Counted from the first letter of the stretch, positions 22,533 to 33,089 are shown. The stretch: DNA of 64,000 nucleotides from Galdieria yellowstonensis (GCA_026122205.1 JANCYU010000042.1:1-64000), one strand, 5' to 3'. Notes: a model not told the origin generated them from the letters alone. Numbers and translations are program-made.

Positions 22533-23075
22533 ATGTCGACTCCCAACAACGACAGTCTTTCGAGCAATGAAGAGGTACTCTTAGTTGACTTGAACAATAA
22601 CGTAGTAGGTTCTTGTCCACGAAAGGGAATGAGAGCCAAAAACTTACCGCACCGAGCTTCCTATATTTTGGTTTTCCACGCTGGAGATAAGATCATTGTA
22701 CAAAAACGAACCAAATACAAAGACTATTGCCCGGGGTATTATGAGGTAACTGCTGGTGGTGTGAACAGTTTTGGAGAAAGTAAAGAAGAATGTGCAAGAA
22801 GAGAGCTGTTTGAGGAGTTGGGAATAAGCAACTCTCTGGAATATTGCTTTCCGTTCTTCTATCAAGATAGTCACACAACAGTCTGGGGTGACTTTTGGAC
22901 CTGCAGATTCGAAGGACGCGTTCCTGAAGACTTGACTTTACAGGAATCAGAAGTGGAAAGTGTGCAGCTGATGACCGTCGAACAAATTCTACAAGAAGCT
23001 GATAGCAAACAGAAACAGTTTACACCTGATAGTTTGTATGCACTAAGAAAATGGGTATCTAGGAATAAAGACTAG
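22533..23075 (+). CDS. Nudix hydrolase, IPP-isomerase/YfcD-like subgroup
   Basis: Single exon, 180 residues, ATG start. It shows a complete Nudix box (G-x5-E-x7-RE-x2-EE-x-G) in 'GVNSFGESKEECARRELFEE' plus following Gly-Ile. The region around it ('LPHRASYILVFHAGDKIIVQKRT', 'CPGYYEVTAGGV') matches the YfcD/IDI-like Nudix branch, whose members hydrolyse nucleoside diphosphate derivatives or related pyrophosphates. Substrate cannot be assigned from sequence. It is not a true IPP isomerase as far as I can see, because the Cys and Glu catalytic motif pair of IDI1 is not evident. It follows GDI by 44 bp on the same strand and converges on GPD2, 15 bp away. No targeting peptide is obvious. Confidence 0.85.
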   Translation: MSTPNNDSLSSNEEVLLVDLNNNVVGSCPRKGMRAKNLPHRASYILVFHAGDKIIVQKRTKYKDYCPGYYEVTAGGVNSFGESKEECARRELFEELGISNSLEYCFPFFYQDSHTTVWGDFWTCRFEGRVPEDLTLQESEVESVQLMTVEQILQEADSKQKQFTPDSLYALRKWVSRNKD

Positions 23076-23090
23076 AAAAGTACAACTGGG

Positions 23091-25074
23091 CTATGTGACC
23101 TGTTTCACTTTAGGTTCTGTTCTTCCTCCAAGGAATGATGCAAGGAATCTTCTTCCCTGTTCCAACTCTTCTTCTCGTCGGCTGCCACTCCAATTGTGGA
23201 TATCTCCAAGAACTTCGACGACTCGAGGCAAGGCCTGATTCGCAGCTTCAGCGTCTAAAAATGCTAATCGACATCTCCTGGCGAGAAAATCTGCTGCAGT
23301 AAAACAATATTCGTTATGAGCGCAGTATACAATTTCAGCTTCTAAGATTGGATACCCATGAACTAGTCGTTTTCCCCAACCCTGCTGAGCTAATTCACAG
23401 ACTTTGTATGCTTGGTCACCATATGAAGTACTCAAATGTTTTGCACAATCAATATCCAACTCACCCACTGAAGGACTCATTGATTTGGAAACTGTATATT
23501 TGAGTCGTCGATAGTTTTGCACAAGAAAAGTGAAATAGGAAGGATCCCAGGAATGAGAGCCTATTAGTTGGACATATGGAGTTTTGCATGAGTCTTGAGG
23601 TTTTAGTTGTCCTACTTGGATAGCTTTGTCAACTGTGTCTTGAGCCATTCTTCGATAAGTAGTCCATTTTCCACCAGCTACCGTAACTAAACCTTCAGGG
23701 GAGGCAAAAACCAAATGATCTCTTAAAATATTTTGTGTATCCTTCGCCCTTGGGTCTCTCGCTAAAGGTCTTATTCCACTCCACGCTGACTTTACATCTT
23801 CTCTTCTTACTTGAACGTTCAAATAATCACGAATAGCTTCCAAAATAAATTCGATTTCGTCCTCATGTGGCTGAGGAAGTTCTGTGATTTCCGTGGAAGA
23901 ATCCGTAGTTCCTGCTATAGTTGAACCTAACCATGGAAGCATAAAAACAACTCGACCATCCTTTGTCTTAGGAACGATGAGACCCATTCCATCGGGTGAA
24001 TAATAAGAAGGTAAAGTAATATGTACTCCGGAACTTGGAGCAATAATATCCGAAGCTGTAGGATTCACCATGTGATGAATTTTATCTGAAAAAGGACCTG
24101 CAGCATTCACAACTACTTTGGCATGAACATCGAATTCCTCTCCAGTCAAGCGGTCTCTTACTCTTGCTCCGTTCAGCTTCCCAGTTTCGGAATTCTTTAA
24201 CAGACCAACAACTTCCGTATGATTTGCTACAGCAGCACCATAAAGAGCAGCTGTTAGAGCCACGGAAATATTTACTCTCGAGTCATTCATCTGACCGTCA
24301 AAATAAACAATGCCTCCTCTCAGCGGCTTCTTATCTGCTCGTACAGGTGAAAGTGTAGGAAATAATCTTCTGGCCTCAGCAGATGAATAGTACTTGGAAA
24401 GATATAAGCTGCCATTACCAATAGCAGCTATAGCGTCGTAACACTTCAAACCGATCCAATAAAAGGGAACTTCCCACCACTGGTAACAAGGAAGAATAGT
24501 CGGGAGAGGATGCGTCAGGTGAGGAGCTTGTCTCAGCATTATGGCTCTCTCGTGAAGTGCTTCAAATACCAAACCCAATTGCTTCGGATCTAAATTGAAA
24601 AAAGCTTTTTCTAAGTATCGAACTCCACCGTGAATAAGTTTGGTGCTTCTTGACGACGTTCCCGAAGCAAAGTCATCCCGCTCAACTAGACCAACGGAAA
24701 GTCCACGGAGGGCAGCATCCAGAGCAACTCCAGAACCAGTTGCTCCTAATCGCGTGTTTGAAGAAAACTATCAGAAAAAGAAGATTCTTACCTCCTCCAA
24801 TGACCAGAATATCCAATGGATTCTCTTCTTGGCTTGTCGATCGCAAACTTTCCAGCTGCTTCTGTCTCGGTGGAACACTTTCCAATGGTGGCAAACGAAC
24901 AGCATACTTCCCATTATTGGACCCTTCTTTATAATCTACTCTTGCGAATGGCGCTGCACTTGAAGAAGTCCCTATTATAGCTGCTCCTATAGCTCCAACA
25001 GCAAACACACCGCCACCCACAAACAGCAGAGTTTTGCGAAAGGCTCCCATCAATAATTGTTGTTGCAGCAGCAA
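23091..25074 (-). CDS. GPD2: FAD-dependent glycerol-3-phosphate dehydrogenase, mitochondrial
   Basis: Model complement(join(23091..24745,24792..25074)), 645 residues. The N-terminus has a hydrophobic segment (about residues 14-38) before the FAD-binding 'DILVIGGGATGSG', with the intron falling inside this motif. Further conserved pieces are 'GLVERDDFASGTSSRSTK', 'LIHGGVRYLEKA' and 'SGIRPLARDP', and the C-terminal DAO_C domain. The enzyme oxidises glycerol-3-phosphate to dihydroxyacetone phosphate on the outer face of the inner mitochondrial membrane and feeds electrons to ubiquinone. It is essential for glycerol catabolism and the G3P shuttle. It lacks the calcium-binding EF-hands of the animal enzyme, as in plants and yeast. 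The 46-nt intron has a standard GTAAGA donor. Confidence 0.93.
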
Positions 25075-25204
25075 TTCAATCGCATTTGGAAAACAAAAGG
25101 CTTTTACTCAAACTAACAGATCGTCCAAAACAAAAAAAAGTGTCAACTATGTTACAGTATTTCAATCACACATACAAACAAAAAGATAAATATCTCAAAG
25201 CGTA

Positions 25205-27307
25205 CTATGAACCTAGAGTAACACTAGAAGCTGACTTGATAATTTTGCGCAGATCAGGAAAAGAAGAATGGTGACTAGAAAACTGTTGTGAGCTTGAAGA
25301 ACGAGTCATTCGGACAGGAACAGCATCAAACTCCTTATCAAACTCGAAACCAAGCAATACCGGACTGTTTTCTTTGTTTACTGAACTCATTGCCGCGCCA
25401 ACTCCTTTCATCAACGGACGAAAGATATTTTCAAAAGCGTGAAAGCCATGGCCAGTGACTCTACGCGCACTGCTTCTTTCTTCTACGCTGTCATCTTTCT
25501 TATTAGAAGAAGAGGCCTTATCTCCATGCTTTCCTTCCACTGGGCATACCGACCGATTAGCAATATAGTTAACATCAAAATTCTTTAGTAGTGAGTTCGT
25601 ATCCTTCGAATTCTCGTCCTTGTCTTCATCGGAAACAAAGTCTGCAAAAAGATTGTTTTCATTTGCAACACAATTCATAATTTCTTCCCAGTTAATATCT
25701 TTAAAGAAAGGATGGTATTTCACTTCGTTTACTCCATCTGGACCACAGCCAAGACGCTCCATCGGATCTCTCTCCAATAAACCAAGAATAAGTGAACGCG
25801 CTTCAGGGGACAAACCATCTGGAAAAGTTATTGGAAGGCGCTGGATACGCCTATACATCTCCGCACGATTCTTATGATAAAATGGTGACTTGCCACATAA
25901 AATGTCATATAAAAGAACTCCAAAGGTCCACCAATCAACTGAATAACCATACGGTTGGCTTCGAAGCATCTCTGGACAAATATAAGCTCTTGTACCACAA
26001 AAGGAGGTTGCTCTTCCATGAGGAGCACCTTTTAAATAACGACACAAACCAAAATCTGCTAGTCTTACATGTCCATCCTTGTCCAAAAATACATTTTCAG
26101 GCTTAAGGTCACGATATACAAACCCAAGTTTATGAATATGTTCCAAGCCTAGAAGAATCTCTGCAGCTACTCTCTTCGCCTTTTCTTCGGCTATGCGACG
26201 AGACCCCTTATGATGCAAATAAAAGAATAAGTCTCCACCGCCACAAAACTCGGTCACAAGATACAGTTTTTCTTTTGTCTGAAATGCAGATTGCAAATGA
26301 AGTATGAAGGGATGATCACTTGCCAATTGTAAAAGCAAGCGCTCATCTGCCGTATGTCTTGCAGCACCGTTTGACTCGAAAACAGCAGCTTTGTCAATTA
26401 TCTTGATAGCTACATATTCACCAGTCCTCATATCTTTTGCCAAATGTACTGAGCCAGAAGCACCTTTGCCTATGGGAGCCAGAACTTCATAGTCTTGCAC
26501 ACTTGGTAGTGGCGCCTTACTCACTACAGACAAGGCCTCTGCAACAGTATTAGCCTCTTCCACCGAAGAACTTCGTATATAAACCCTTCCAGAATGGAGA
26601 ATCAGTGCACCGTCCGCTGCAAAACCGTCTCGGTTCATCATAAACCTGGTTTTGAAACTATCCTCCTCTCTTGTATCTTCTACATCTCGTATTTTTATTT
26701 TCACGGTGGTTGAAGACGCCAAACTGACTTCCGTTTGAATAAGTGGCAACGCCAATCTTATCCTTAAGTTATCCGTACTTTGAGATTTGTCAACTTCTGC
26801 CTTTAACTGGAATCCAACATCATTAAACTTATTGTCACTCATATCGGACTGAAGGTCTGAACCTTCGTCGAGTGACTCCAGGCTTTCCGAGCTGCTATTT
26901 CTCAGTTTTCCAAAATTTGCTTGATACGGAGCAACGGGAAGTCTTCTTATAATCAACCATCGCCCACGAATTTCCACTAAGCCTTCTCTCCAAGAAGAGG
27001 CGGGAAAGAGAGCTGATTTTCTCACTCTATATGCCACGTGAACAGGTTGTATGCGCGAAGGTATTCGCCTTAACAACACTAAGGGATCCATAATTGGGTC
27101 TGAACCGCCGCTCATAAGCGCTTCTTCTTCATTCTTCACAGTATATTCCGTAAAGTCCGACTTTGAGGGTTTTTGAGCTTCGTCAACACTTTGCTTTTTC
27201 TCAGGTTTCTGCGTAAACCGAGCGGCGGTAGGAGTACCTCCTTTGGGAGGTCTAGCCGCGTTTCCATATATGCTTCCTTTCCTTCCTGGTCTGGGAACTC
27301 CAGCCAT
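25205..27307 (-). CDS. AGC-family serine/threonine protein kinase with N-terminal PH-like region
   Basis: Single exon, 700 residues. Kinase domain about residues 275-545: glycine loop 'IGKGASGSV', lysine in 'VAIKIIDK', catalytic loop 'YRDLKPEN', 'DFG', and the AGC-type activation loop 'TSFCGT'. The expected APE motif reads C-P-E, an unusual substitution. Before it, residues about 90-270 have the look of an interrupted pleckstrin-homology domain ('GLVEIRGRWLIIRRL' ... 'FAADGALILHSGRVYIRSSS'), giving an Akt-like order. The C-terminal 120 residues are Ser/Lys-rich without a clear FxxF hydrophobic motif. Phosphoinositide-dependent signalling is inferred from architecture only. It is divergently arranged with NAA20 across 137 bp. 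Confidence 0.88.
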   Translation of the reverse strand: MAGVPRPGRKGSIYGNAARPPKGGTPTAARFTQKPEKKQSVDEAQKPSKSDFTEYTVKNEEEALMSGGSDPIMDPLVLLRRIPSRIQPVHVAYRVRKSALFPASSWREGLVEIRGRWLIIRRLPVAPYQANFGKLRNSSSESLESLDEGSDLQSDMSDNKFNDVGFQLKAEVDKSQSTDNLRIRLALPLIQTEVSLASSTTVKIKIRDVEDTREEDSFKTRFMMNRDGFAADGALILHSGRVYIRSSSVEEANTVAEALSVVSKAPLPSVQDYEVLAPIGKGASGSVHLAKDMRTGEYVAIKIIDKAAVFESNGAARHTADERLLLQLASDHPFILHLQSAFQTKEKLYLVTEFCGGGDLFFYLHHKGSRRIAEEKAKRVAAEILLGLEHIHKLGFVYRDLKPENVFLDKDGHVRLADFGLCRYLKGAPHGRATSFCGTRAYICPEMLRSQPYGYSVDWWTFGVLLYDILCGKSPFYHKNRAEMYRRIQRLPITFPDGLSPEARSLILGLLERDPMERLGCGPDGVNEVKYHPFFKDINWEEIMNCVANENNLFADFVSDEDKDENSKDTNSLLKNFDVNYIANRSVCPVEGKHGDKASSSNKKDDSVEERSSARRVTGHGFHAFENIFRPLMKGVGAAMSSVNKENSPVLLGFEFDKEFDAVPVRMTRSSSSQQFSSHHSSFPDLRKIIKSASSVTLGS

Positions 27308-27444
27308 TTCGCGAACTTGTTGAATAGCCAGTTTTCAAGCTTGAGAAATTCTTTTTTTCCTGACAAGGAAAAGACGGCCGGTTGCCATTTGTCTAAAGGA
27401 CGAAGCCCTTCCTCAGCTCCTTCTTCTTTCCAACGATTGCGGTC

Positions 27445-28160
27445 ATGACTTGCATACGAAGATTGACTGCGGAAGACTTGCTCCACTTTAACAGTGTGAA
27501 TCTTGATCAGTTGACTGAGACTGTAAGTTGCTCTCTTCTTTTGTTGTTTATTTAGGAGTTTCCCAGTTCAATCTTGGATTCTATTTCAACTATCTTGCTC
27601 GTTGGCCTGACTATCAGTACATAGTGACGGACTCGCAGTCCACTACAGTTGCTTACAGTAGGTTGAAAAGGGACAGTTTGTAGTTTGTTTTAGTTACTCG
27701 AGTTAGTTATAGGAAAAGCTGAAGGTTCAGACTACTTATTTCACGGCCACGTCTCCGCAGTAACCGTGGCACCTTGGTTCCGACGTATGGGTTTGGCCTC
27801 TTTGCTGATGGAAATACTGGAACAAGTTTCCGACCAAGTGTAGGGAGTTATTTTGAGTAAATATTTGCAGCAACGAACTTGTCACTAGGTACCAAGCCTA
27901 CTTTGTGGATTTGTTTGTTCGAGTTAGCAACCATAAGGCGATCGAGATGTACAAGAAACTAGGGTATATAGTTTATCGACGCATTATTGGATATTATTCT
28001 GGAGAGGAAGATGCTTTTGGTAAGTATCATACAGTCAACAAAGCTCAAGCTTAACTTGCTTGCAGATATGCGGAAGTCTCTTTCAAGAGACACTGAACGG
28101 AAAGCAATGATTCCGTTGGAAAGACCAGTTTATCCGTCAGAAGTTTTGCTTACAGACTAG
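27445..28160 (+). CDS. NAA20: N-alpha-acetyltransferase NatB catalytic subunit
   Basis: Five exons: join(27445..27522,27567..27657,27707..27839,27889..28019,28066..28160), 175 residues, almost exactly the human length. Assembled signatures: 'DLLHFNSVNLDQLTET' at the N-terminus, 'ARWPDYQY', 'GKAEGSDYLFHGHVSAVTVA' with the GNAT acetyl-CoA motif 'RRMGLASLLM', 'YFVDLFVRVSNHKAIEMYKK', then 'LGYIVYRRIIGYYSG' and 'DMRKSLSRDTERK'. NAA20 with NAA25 acetylates nascent chains starting Met-Asp, Met-Glu, Met-Asn and Met-Gln on the ribosome. The four introns are 44, 49, 49 and 46 nt. No exon exceeds 133 nt, so the gene is invisible to a plain long-ORF search. Confidence 0.93.
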
Positions 28161-28681
28161 AAACTCTAAAATTTACATCCGCATTGAGAGCAAATCAAGT
28201 CGTACCTACACTTTGGCAACACGAAAGGCATGATAGATGCATTTGTAAGTTTATCCTTCGTGAATATTTGCGAGTCATGATGTAGACATGTGCCTTTAGA
28301 ACACTCTAAAGTTATTAATTGCCTCTTGTTCTTAACCAAGTCATTCACTCTCGTTGTGGATAGTAGACTATCATTCCGTGAAAGATTATGCAAAGGATAG
28401 TATTTTTCACCTCACCAAATCGGATAAAGCATTTCTAACGCGAGTTGCTTATCAAAGTTCCGAAACTACTTATGAAGACGACACAAGGTTTTGTAAACGA
28501 GAAGACTCGGCGTCGTTGCAGAATTCGACTCTTTATTCAAGCAAACGAATCAAGTGTTCTTCGACATCTTTCAAGAATGCTATCACCTGACAAGTTAAAT
28601 TTACATGCAAGCCGAAACACTGTTAAAAACAACGATACTTGGTAACAAGAACACAGTTACGCAACGTGGAAGCTAAGAAGA
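28161..28681. other. 520-bp stretch between convergent genes; possible unrecognised spliced ORF
   Basis: Unusually long for a tail-to-tail gap in this window. A plus-strand frame opens after a TAG acceptor at 28364 ('DYHSVKDYAKDSIFHLTKSD...') and stays open to 28590, polar and Lys/Ser-rich. An overlapping frame (about 28300-28410) reads '...VINCLLFLTKSFTLVVDSRL'. No ATG-containing first exon could be joined with confidence. A minus-strand 75-codon ORF (28166-28393) is equally anonymous. I annotate nothing firm. Confidence 0.3.
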
Positions 28682-29377
28682 CTAGAAAGGGCTTTGGTGC
28701 TGGATGATCCAATCCACTCCAGAAGATATTGCTTGACCAATATACCACAAAACAACAAGCGGTAGCAACAGAAAGAATGTCATAACCAAATATCCATATA
28801 GATTTATCTTTCCGGTCTCCTCGTCTACCAACGGAAAGCCTATCATCTTCCCGAAAATCAGAAGATTTGCATACAACTCTTCGTAGTCTCTCTGAGTATC
28901 TAATTCCTCTTCTTCTTCTTGCTTCAGTAGTTTGTCTCTCAAAGCCTGAAACTTTCGATAAGTATACCACCTCGAAAGGTCTTGGCCAATCCACTCCTCT
29001 GCCAAGCGGTCTATTTCTTCAAGGGTCGCCTTATCTTCGCTACTTAACTTATCGAAACTGTGAGTGTTTCGGGACTCTTCTTCCGACTCTTCTTTGTTAG
29101 CTTCGTTAGTTTCCTGCTTTTCTTTATCTTCCTCCAAACGAGCAACGAAACAAGACGCCGCGGTTCTCCAGGGAACTCGTTTGAGCAAGAACGAGCCGTA
29201 CAAAGAAAACTTCAACATACGTTGGTTTACAAGCGTGAAATGCTTCCGTTGTTTCCTTTGGAGCAAAAAACAACGAAAACTTGAAGACCTCCATTCAGAA
29301 TACCAAGCGGCTCTACAGAGACAGTCTGAACATGACAAAATGAAAGCCATTTTTCCTAATATCAAAAACGCATTCAT
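28682..29377 (-). CDS. predicted organellar membrane protein of unknown function
   Basis: The open frame runs from 29455 to 28682. The first ATG (29455) abuts the divergent PDHB ATG base-to-base, so I prefer the ATG at 29377 (231 residues); ATGs at 29350 and 29218 are also possible. The N-terminal 90 residues are rich in Ser, Arg, Phe and Cys, like an organelle-targeting extension. A highly acidic coiled-coil-like stretch follows ('EEDKEKQETNEANKEESEEE'), then a basic/acidic helical region. One strong membrane span lies near the C-terminus ('YLVMTFFLLLPLVVLWYIG') with a short tail. I do not recognise the family. A plastid or mitochondrial membrane location is inferred. Confidence 0.65.
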   Translation of the reverse strand: MNAFLILGKMAFILSCSDCLCRAAWYSEWRSSSFRCFLLQRKQRKHFTLVNQRMLKFSLYGSFLLKRVPWRTAASCFVARLEEDKEKQETNEANKEESEEESRNTHSFDKLSSEDKATLEEIDRLAEEWIGQDLSRWYTYRKFQALRDKLLKQEEEEELDTQRDYEELYANLLIFGKMIGFPLVDEETGKINLYGYLVMTFFLLLPLVVLWYIGQAISSGVDWIIQHQSPF

Positions 29378-29455
29378 TTGTCTTGATAAGCCACAAAATG
29401 TTTCGGAAAAGTATTCACTGCTTTGACCTCTCAGTGACTTACTAAATACTTTCAC

Positions 29456-30756
29456 ATGCCTTTTTCAAAGCTGCTACACACATCTCTTCAATTGCATTTT
29501 CGCTTGTGGAAGCAAACGAGGAACAGGATGAGTGTCAGGTATCTCCAAATTTGTGCAACGGCTTCAAGAAGTCTTTTGTCAAAGGAATCTAAAGGGTTTT
29601 GCCGATATTTGCACGCTACGAAAGTCTCTCAGGCGTCTAATGTATGTAGGTGACTTTACTTGTAGACTTTGATGTTTACTTTTGTCTAGGTGATGTGCCG
29701 AGATGCCCTTAACAGTGCGCTTGATGAAGAACTTGAACGAGACGAAAGAGTTTGTATTATTGGAGAAGAAGTAGGACAGTACCAAGGCGCCTACAAAGTT
29801 ACTCGTGGCTTGTATGAAAAATATGGTTCAAGGAGAATAGTTGATACTCCTATATCCGAGATGGTTAGTGGTATTGAAAACAAGCACAACGACTATTCTC
29901 ATTTTGTAATCTCAAGGGTTTCACCGGTTTGGCTGTAGGAGCTGCATTCAACGGACTAAGACCTGTTTGTGAGTTTATGACCTTTAACTTTGCAATGCAG
30001 GCGATCGACCAGATCATCAACTCGGCTGCAAAGACATATTATATGTCTGGTGGGCAAATCAAAGTTCCGATTGTATTTCGAGGACCAAATGGGGCAGCAG
30101 CTGCTGTTGCTGCACAACACTCTCAGTGTTATGCTGCTTGGTATGGAGCGATACCTGGTTTAAAGGTGGTTGCTCCCTATGATGCCGAGGACTGTCGTGG
30201 TCTTCTCAAGTCAGCTATCAGAGACGACAATCCTGTTGTTGTACTGGAGAACGAAATCATGTATGGAAGAGCGTTTGATTTGAGTGACGAGGCTCAAAGT
30301 AAGGATTTCTTGATTCCAATTGGCAAGGCGAAGATCATGCGTGAAGGAAAACACCTTACAATGGTTTCATTTTCTAAATTAGTTGGCTTTTGTTTGCAAG
30401 TTGCAGATAAATTAGCATCAGAGGGTATAGAATGTGAAGTCATCAATCTTCGTTCGATTCGACCTATGGATAGGGGAACTATCATCCGTTCAGTGAAAAA
30501 GACTCATCGTCTTGTAACAGTTGAAGAAGGATTTCCGTTCTTTGGAGTGGGATCGGAGATTGCAGCGACTATCTTTGAGAGCGATGCTTTCGACTATTTG
30601 GATGCCCCGATGCAAAGAGTAACTGGCGCAGATGTTCCTATGCCCTATGCGGAAAACATCGAGGCATTGGCAAAGCCTTCCATCGAAGATATTACACAAG
30701 CTTGTAGAATGGTTTTAGAGGGTGCAATTCCAAAGGAGAAAGCCAAGGCTGCGTAA
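29456..30756 (+). CDS. PDHB: pyruvate dehydrogenase E1 component, beta subunit (mitochondrial)
   Basis: Model join(29456..29641,29690..29863,29917..30756), 399 residues. Exon 1 encodes a Ser/Arg/Leu-rich mitochondrial presequence. Mature-protein signatures: 'RDALNSALDEELERD', 'GEEVGQYQGAYKVTRGL' (thiamine-diphosphate site Glu), 'RIVDTPISEMGFTGLAVGAA', 'EFMTFNFAMQAIDQIINSAA', 'AAVAAQHSQCYAAWYGAIPG', and the C-terminal transketolase domain with 'VNLRSIRPMD'-like 'INLRSIRPMD'. With E1-alpha it decarboxylates pyruvate and reductively acetylates lipoyl-E2. Introns are 48 and 53 nt; the second uses a GTTAGT donor and an AAG acceptor. Sequence pieces resemble the mitochondrial rather than the plastid paralogue. 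Confidence 0.94.
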
Positions 30757-30893
30757 AAGTAACCAGAGCTTTTGTTCTTTTGTGAATGAAATGTGATCTC
30801 TTGTTGTAATAGTTTGACTTCCCAAGTTAGCTTTCACGACGACATGTTCTCCACAAAATATTCCATTTTTATTCGAATAATGCACCTATTTTG

Positions 30894-31989
30894 TCATATT
30901 GCTTTCAAAGAATACTTAAACTCGTACAAATCGGATCGACGCTGCTTCGATAGCGGTATCGACATTCTGGTCTTCTGCACAAGTTCCTTTTTCACTTCGG
31001 CAACAAGAAGATCCTATTTCAAAAGTGTTAATGAACAAGACATTATTCACATAACCTACTTCTTGAAACTCCGTACTGACAACCACATCTCCCCAAGGAC
31101 TTGCTAACATAGAATGACCCCAAGCTTGATAACTTGCATTCTCATTTCTAGCAGGTCCACATGCGGCAACATATAACTGATTGTCGAGTGCGCGGGATCT
31201 CATTAGCAATTCCCAGTGAGCTGGACCCGTAGTCATGTTGAAAGCTGCAGGAAGGCAAATTATGCAAGCACCTTCCCGAGCCATTGCCATCGATAACTCT
31301 GGAAACCGAATGTCGTAGCAAATTGCAACGCCTATATTTCCCAACTCAGTCTTCACAACTGTAATGCGATTACCAGGAGATAAACTGTCCGACTCAAAGA
31401 ACCGAATTCCTCCAGGTACATCGACATCGAAGAGATGAACTTTGCGGTGCTTCGCAAGCAACTCTCCACTTGGCGAGAATACGGGAGAAGAATTGTACAA
31501 CTTTGAACCATCCCTTTCAGGTATTGAGCCTCCAACTAAGTAGACTTGATATTTCTTAGCTGCTTCTGACAGTGCAAAACAAGTTTTGAATTTTTCAGAT
31601 ACGTGCTCTCCGGGTTCAGGAATTTCTTCAGCATAAACAGGAAATGCAGCATTGTCGTAAGGAGAGTTGAAACACTCAGGGAGAACAACAAGTTTCGCTC
31701 CCTTTCTAGCAGCTTTCTCTATAGCCTCCACGGCTTTTGCTATATTTGCCTCCTTATTATCCGTGGATAGGATTTGACAAAGAGCAATATTGAAGTTATT
31801 CATACTAGCTGAGTCTTGTGGACTGCTCATATGAACAAAGCGATATGCAAGTGCTGTTGAAAAGTTTCTTAGATAACTTTTGCAGTTTCTATCGAGCTGT
31901 GTACGTTGCCACAAACTCGCACGCTTGAACGTCGAAATAACCAAATATCCCGAGGGCGAGGATAGAAAAGAAATGCAACGAAACGACAT
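30894..31989 (-). CDS. NIT2: omega-amidase / nitrilase-family hydrolase NIT2
   Basis: Model complement(join(30894..31013,31060..31989)), 349 residues. The Glu-Lys-Cys catalytic triad of the nitrilase superfamily is visible: Glu in 'VVLPECFNSPY', Lys in 'KHRKVHLFD', Cys in 'GVAICYDIRFPE'. The 46-nt intron with GTAGGT donor restores the conserved ending '...SIPLSKQRRSDLYEF'; the unspliced frame would end in unrelated residues. Omega-amidase converts alpha-ketoglutaramate and alpha-ketosuccinamate to 2-oxoglutarate and oxaloacetate. The ATG at 31989 gives a basic N-terminal extension compatible with mitochondrial import. The next ATG at 31830 would give the cytosolic-length enzyme, and upstream in-frame sequence is a translated TA repeat. 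Confidence 0.9.
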
Positions 31990-32076
31990 GAGACGGACCC
32001 TCGGAATGTGGTTGTCTCTAAAAGTAAGCCAATGGATAAATTTATTTTCTGTAAAAAAATTGAATGAAAAGGTTCC

Positions 32077-32103
32077 ATATATATATATATATACATATAT
32101 ATA
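32077..32103. repeat. TA dinucleotide microsatellite
   Basis: Interrupted (TA)n run in the 139-bp divergent spacer between NIT2 and the next plus-strand gene. It may be part of a promoter or simply a simple-sequence repeat. Confidence 0.85.
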
Positions 32104-32128
32104 GCGTTGCAAATACTTGTTAAAATGG

Positions 32129-32887
32129 ATGAGTGCAGAAGCTTTGGAAAGCAGTTGGAGAAACTGGCAAAGGAAACGAAGAGACTTCGTCGATTGTGGT
32201 GCATTTCTTGATTGGAGTATGGGATTGTCGTTTGTGCTATTTCCGAGTAGCTATTGTGGGTTTTTAGGAGCTCAGTTGGAAAAAGCCACTTGCATCCCAC
32301 GTTTGAAGTTAAAAAGTCAACTTCCCCATTTTCTGACTTATATGCGACAACAAGTACATTCTAACTTGTTTTCCTTGAACGTCTCACTTCCCAAGTGGTT
32401 TTTGTTAAAACTCGACTTTTCTAGTACAAGGGAGGCAACCGGTACAAAAGGGTTGAAGAAAAACAAGGTTTCAATTCCTAAGGAAGCTGTCGGAGAGGAA
32501 GTGGAGGCTTCAGACTCTTCCGTGGAAGACCCTTTTCTGACGAAGAAAAGTGTTCTAATTGCCGAGTGGTTGCAAGACACGGAAAAAATATTTGCAGGGA
32601 GAGGAGAGAATGCAGTCAGACTAGAGCGCAAAACGGACCCACGTGTTAGAAAGGAAGAACAGTGTTATCCGGAGTTGTCGTCGACGAGAAAACACGAGCC
32701 ATCTGTGCTTTTCAAGCTGTCAGGGGTTTTGATTGTTTCTGTGCAGAATGGAAACAGATTTTTTATCGCTTTCTTGCAAGTTATTGCAACTTTTATTATC
32801 TTCTTCGTTTCTAGTTTAGGTGACGGTATTCATCTCGTGGCCTTGAAGTTTTCGAGCGTGAAAAACTCTACAAAATTGAATAGTTAG
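32129..32887 (+). CDS. hypothetical protein with C-terminal membrane segment
   Basis: Single exon, 252 residues from the first ATG. The N-terminal part is Trp/Arg-rich ('SSWRNWQRKRRDFVDCG'), followed by a hydrophobic patch and a basic-acidic linker with a cluster of acidic and Ser residues. There is a second Lys/Arg-rich region and a hydrophobic C-terminal segment at about residues 200-235 that could span a membrane. No catalytic motif or family is recognisable. ORF length, ATG start and position in a compact gene array support it being real. Function unknown. Confidence 0.6.
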   Translation: MSAEALESSWRNWQRKRRDFVDCGAFLDWSMGLSFVLFPSSYCGFLGAQLEKATCIPRLKLKSQLPHFLTYMRQQVHSNLFSLNVSLPKWFLLKLDFSSTREATGTKGLKKNKVSIPKEAVGEEVEASDSSVEDPFLTKKSVLIAEWLQDTEKIFAGRGENAVRLERKTDPRVRKEEQCYPELSSTRKHEPSVLFKLSGVLIVSVQNGNRFFIAFLQVIATFIIFFVSSLGDGIHLVALKFSSVKNSTKLNS

Positions 32888-33089
32888 TTTTGAATAGCCG
32901 TAGTCTGTAGGAATGGAGAATAGAGTTTGACTTTTGCTATCTAATAATGCTTGTAAATAGAAGAGACGATTGTCCAGAGTATCAACTATTGGTAAAAAAA
33001 TATTAAAGTACTAATGATACTCGTCACTCTCTTCATTTCGTTAAAAGTCGTATTTTGTATAATTGTGGTGCGAGTGCTGCTCCATCTGC

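Noticed and set aside
31990..32112. N-terminal extension of NIT2 to 32112
   Set aside because: The extra residues are a translated TA microsatellite and AT-rich spacer.
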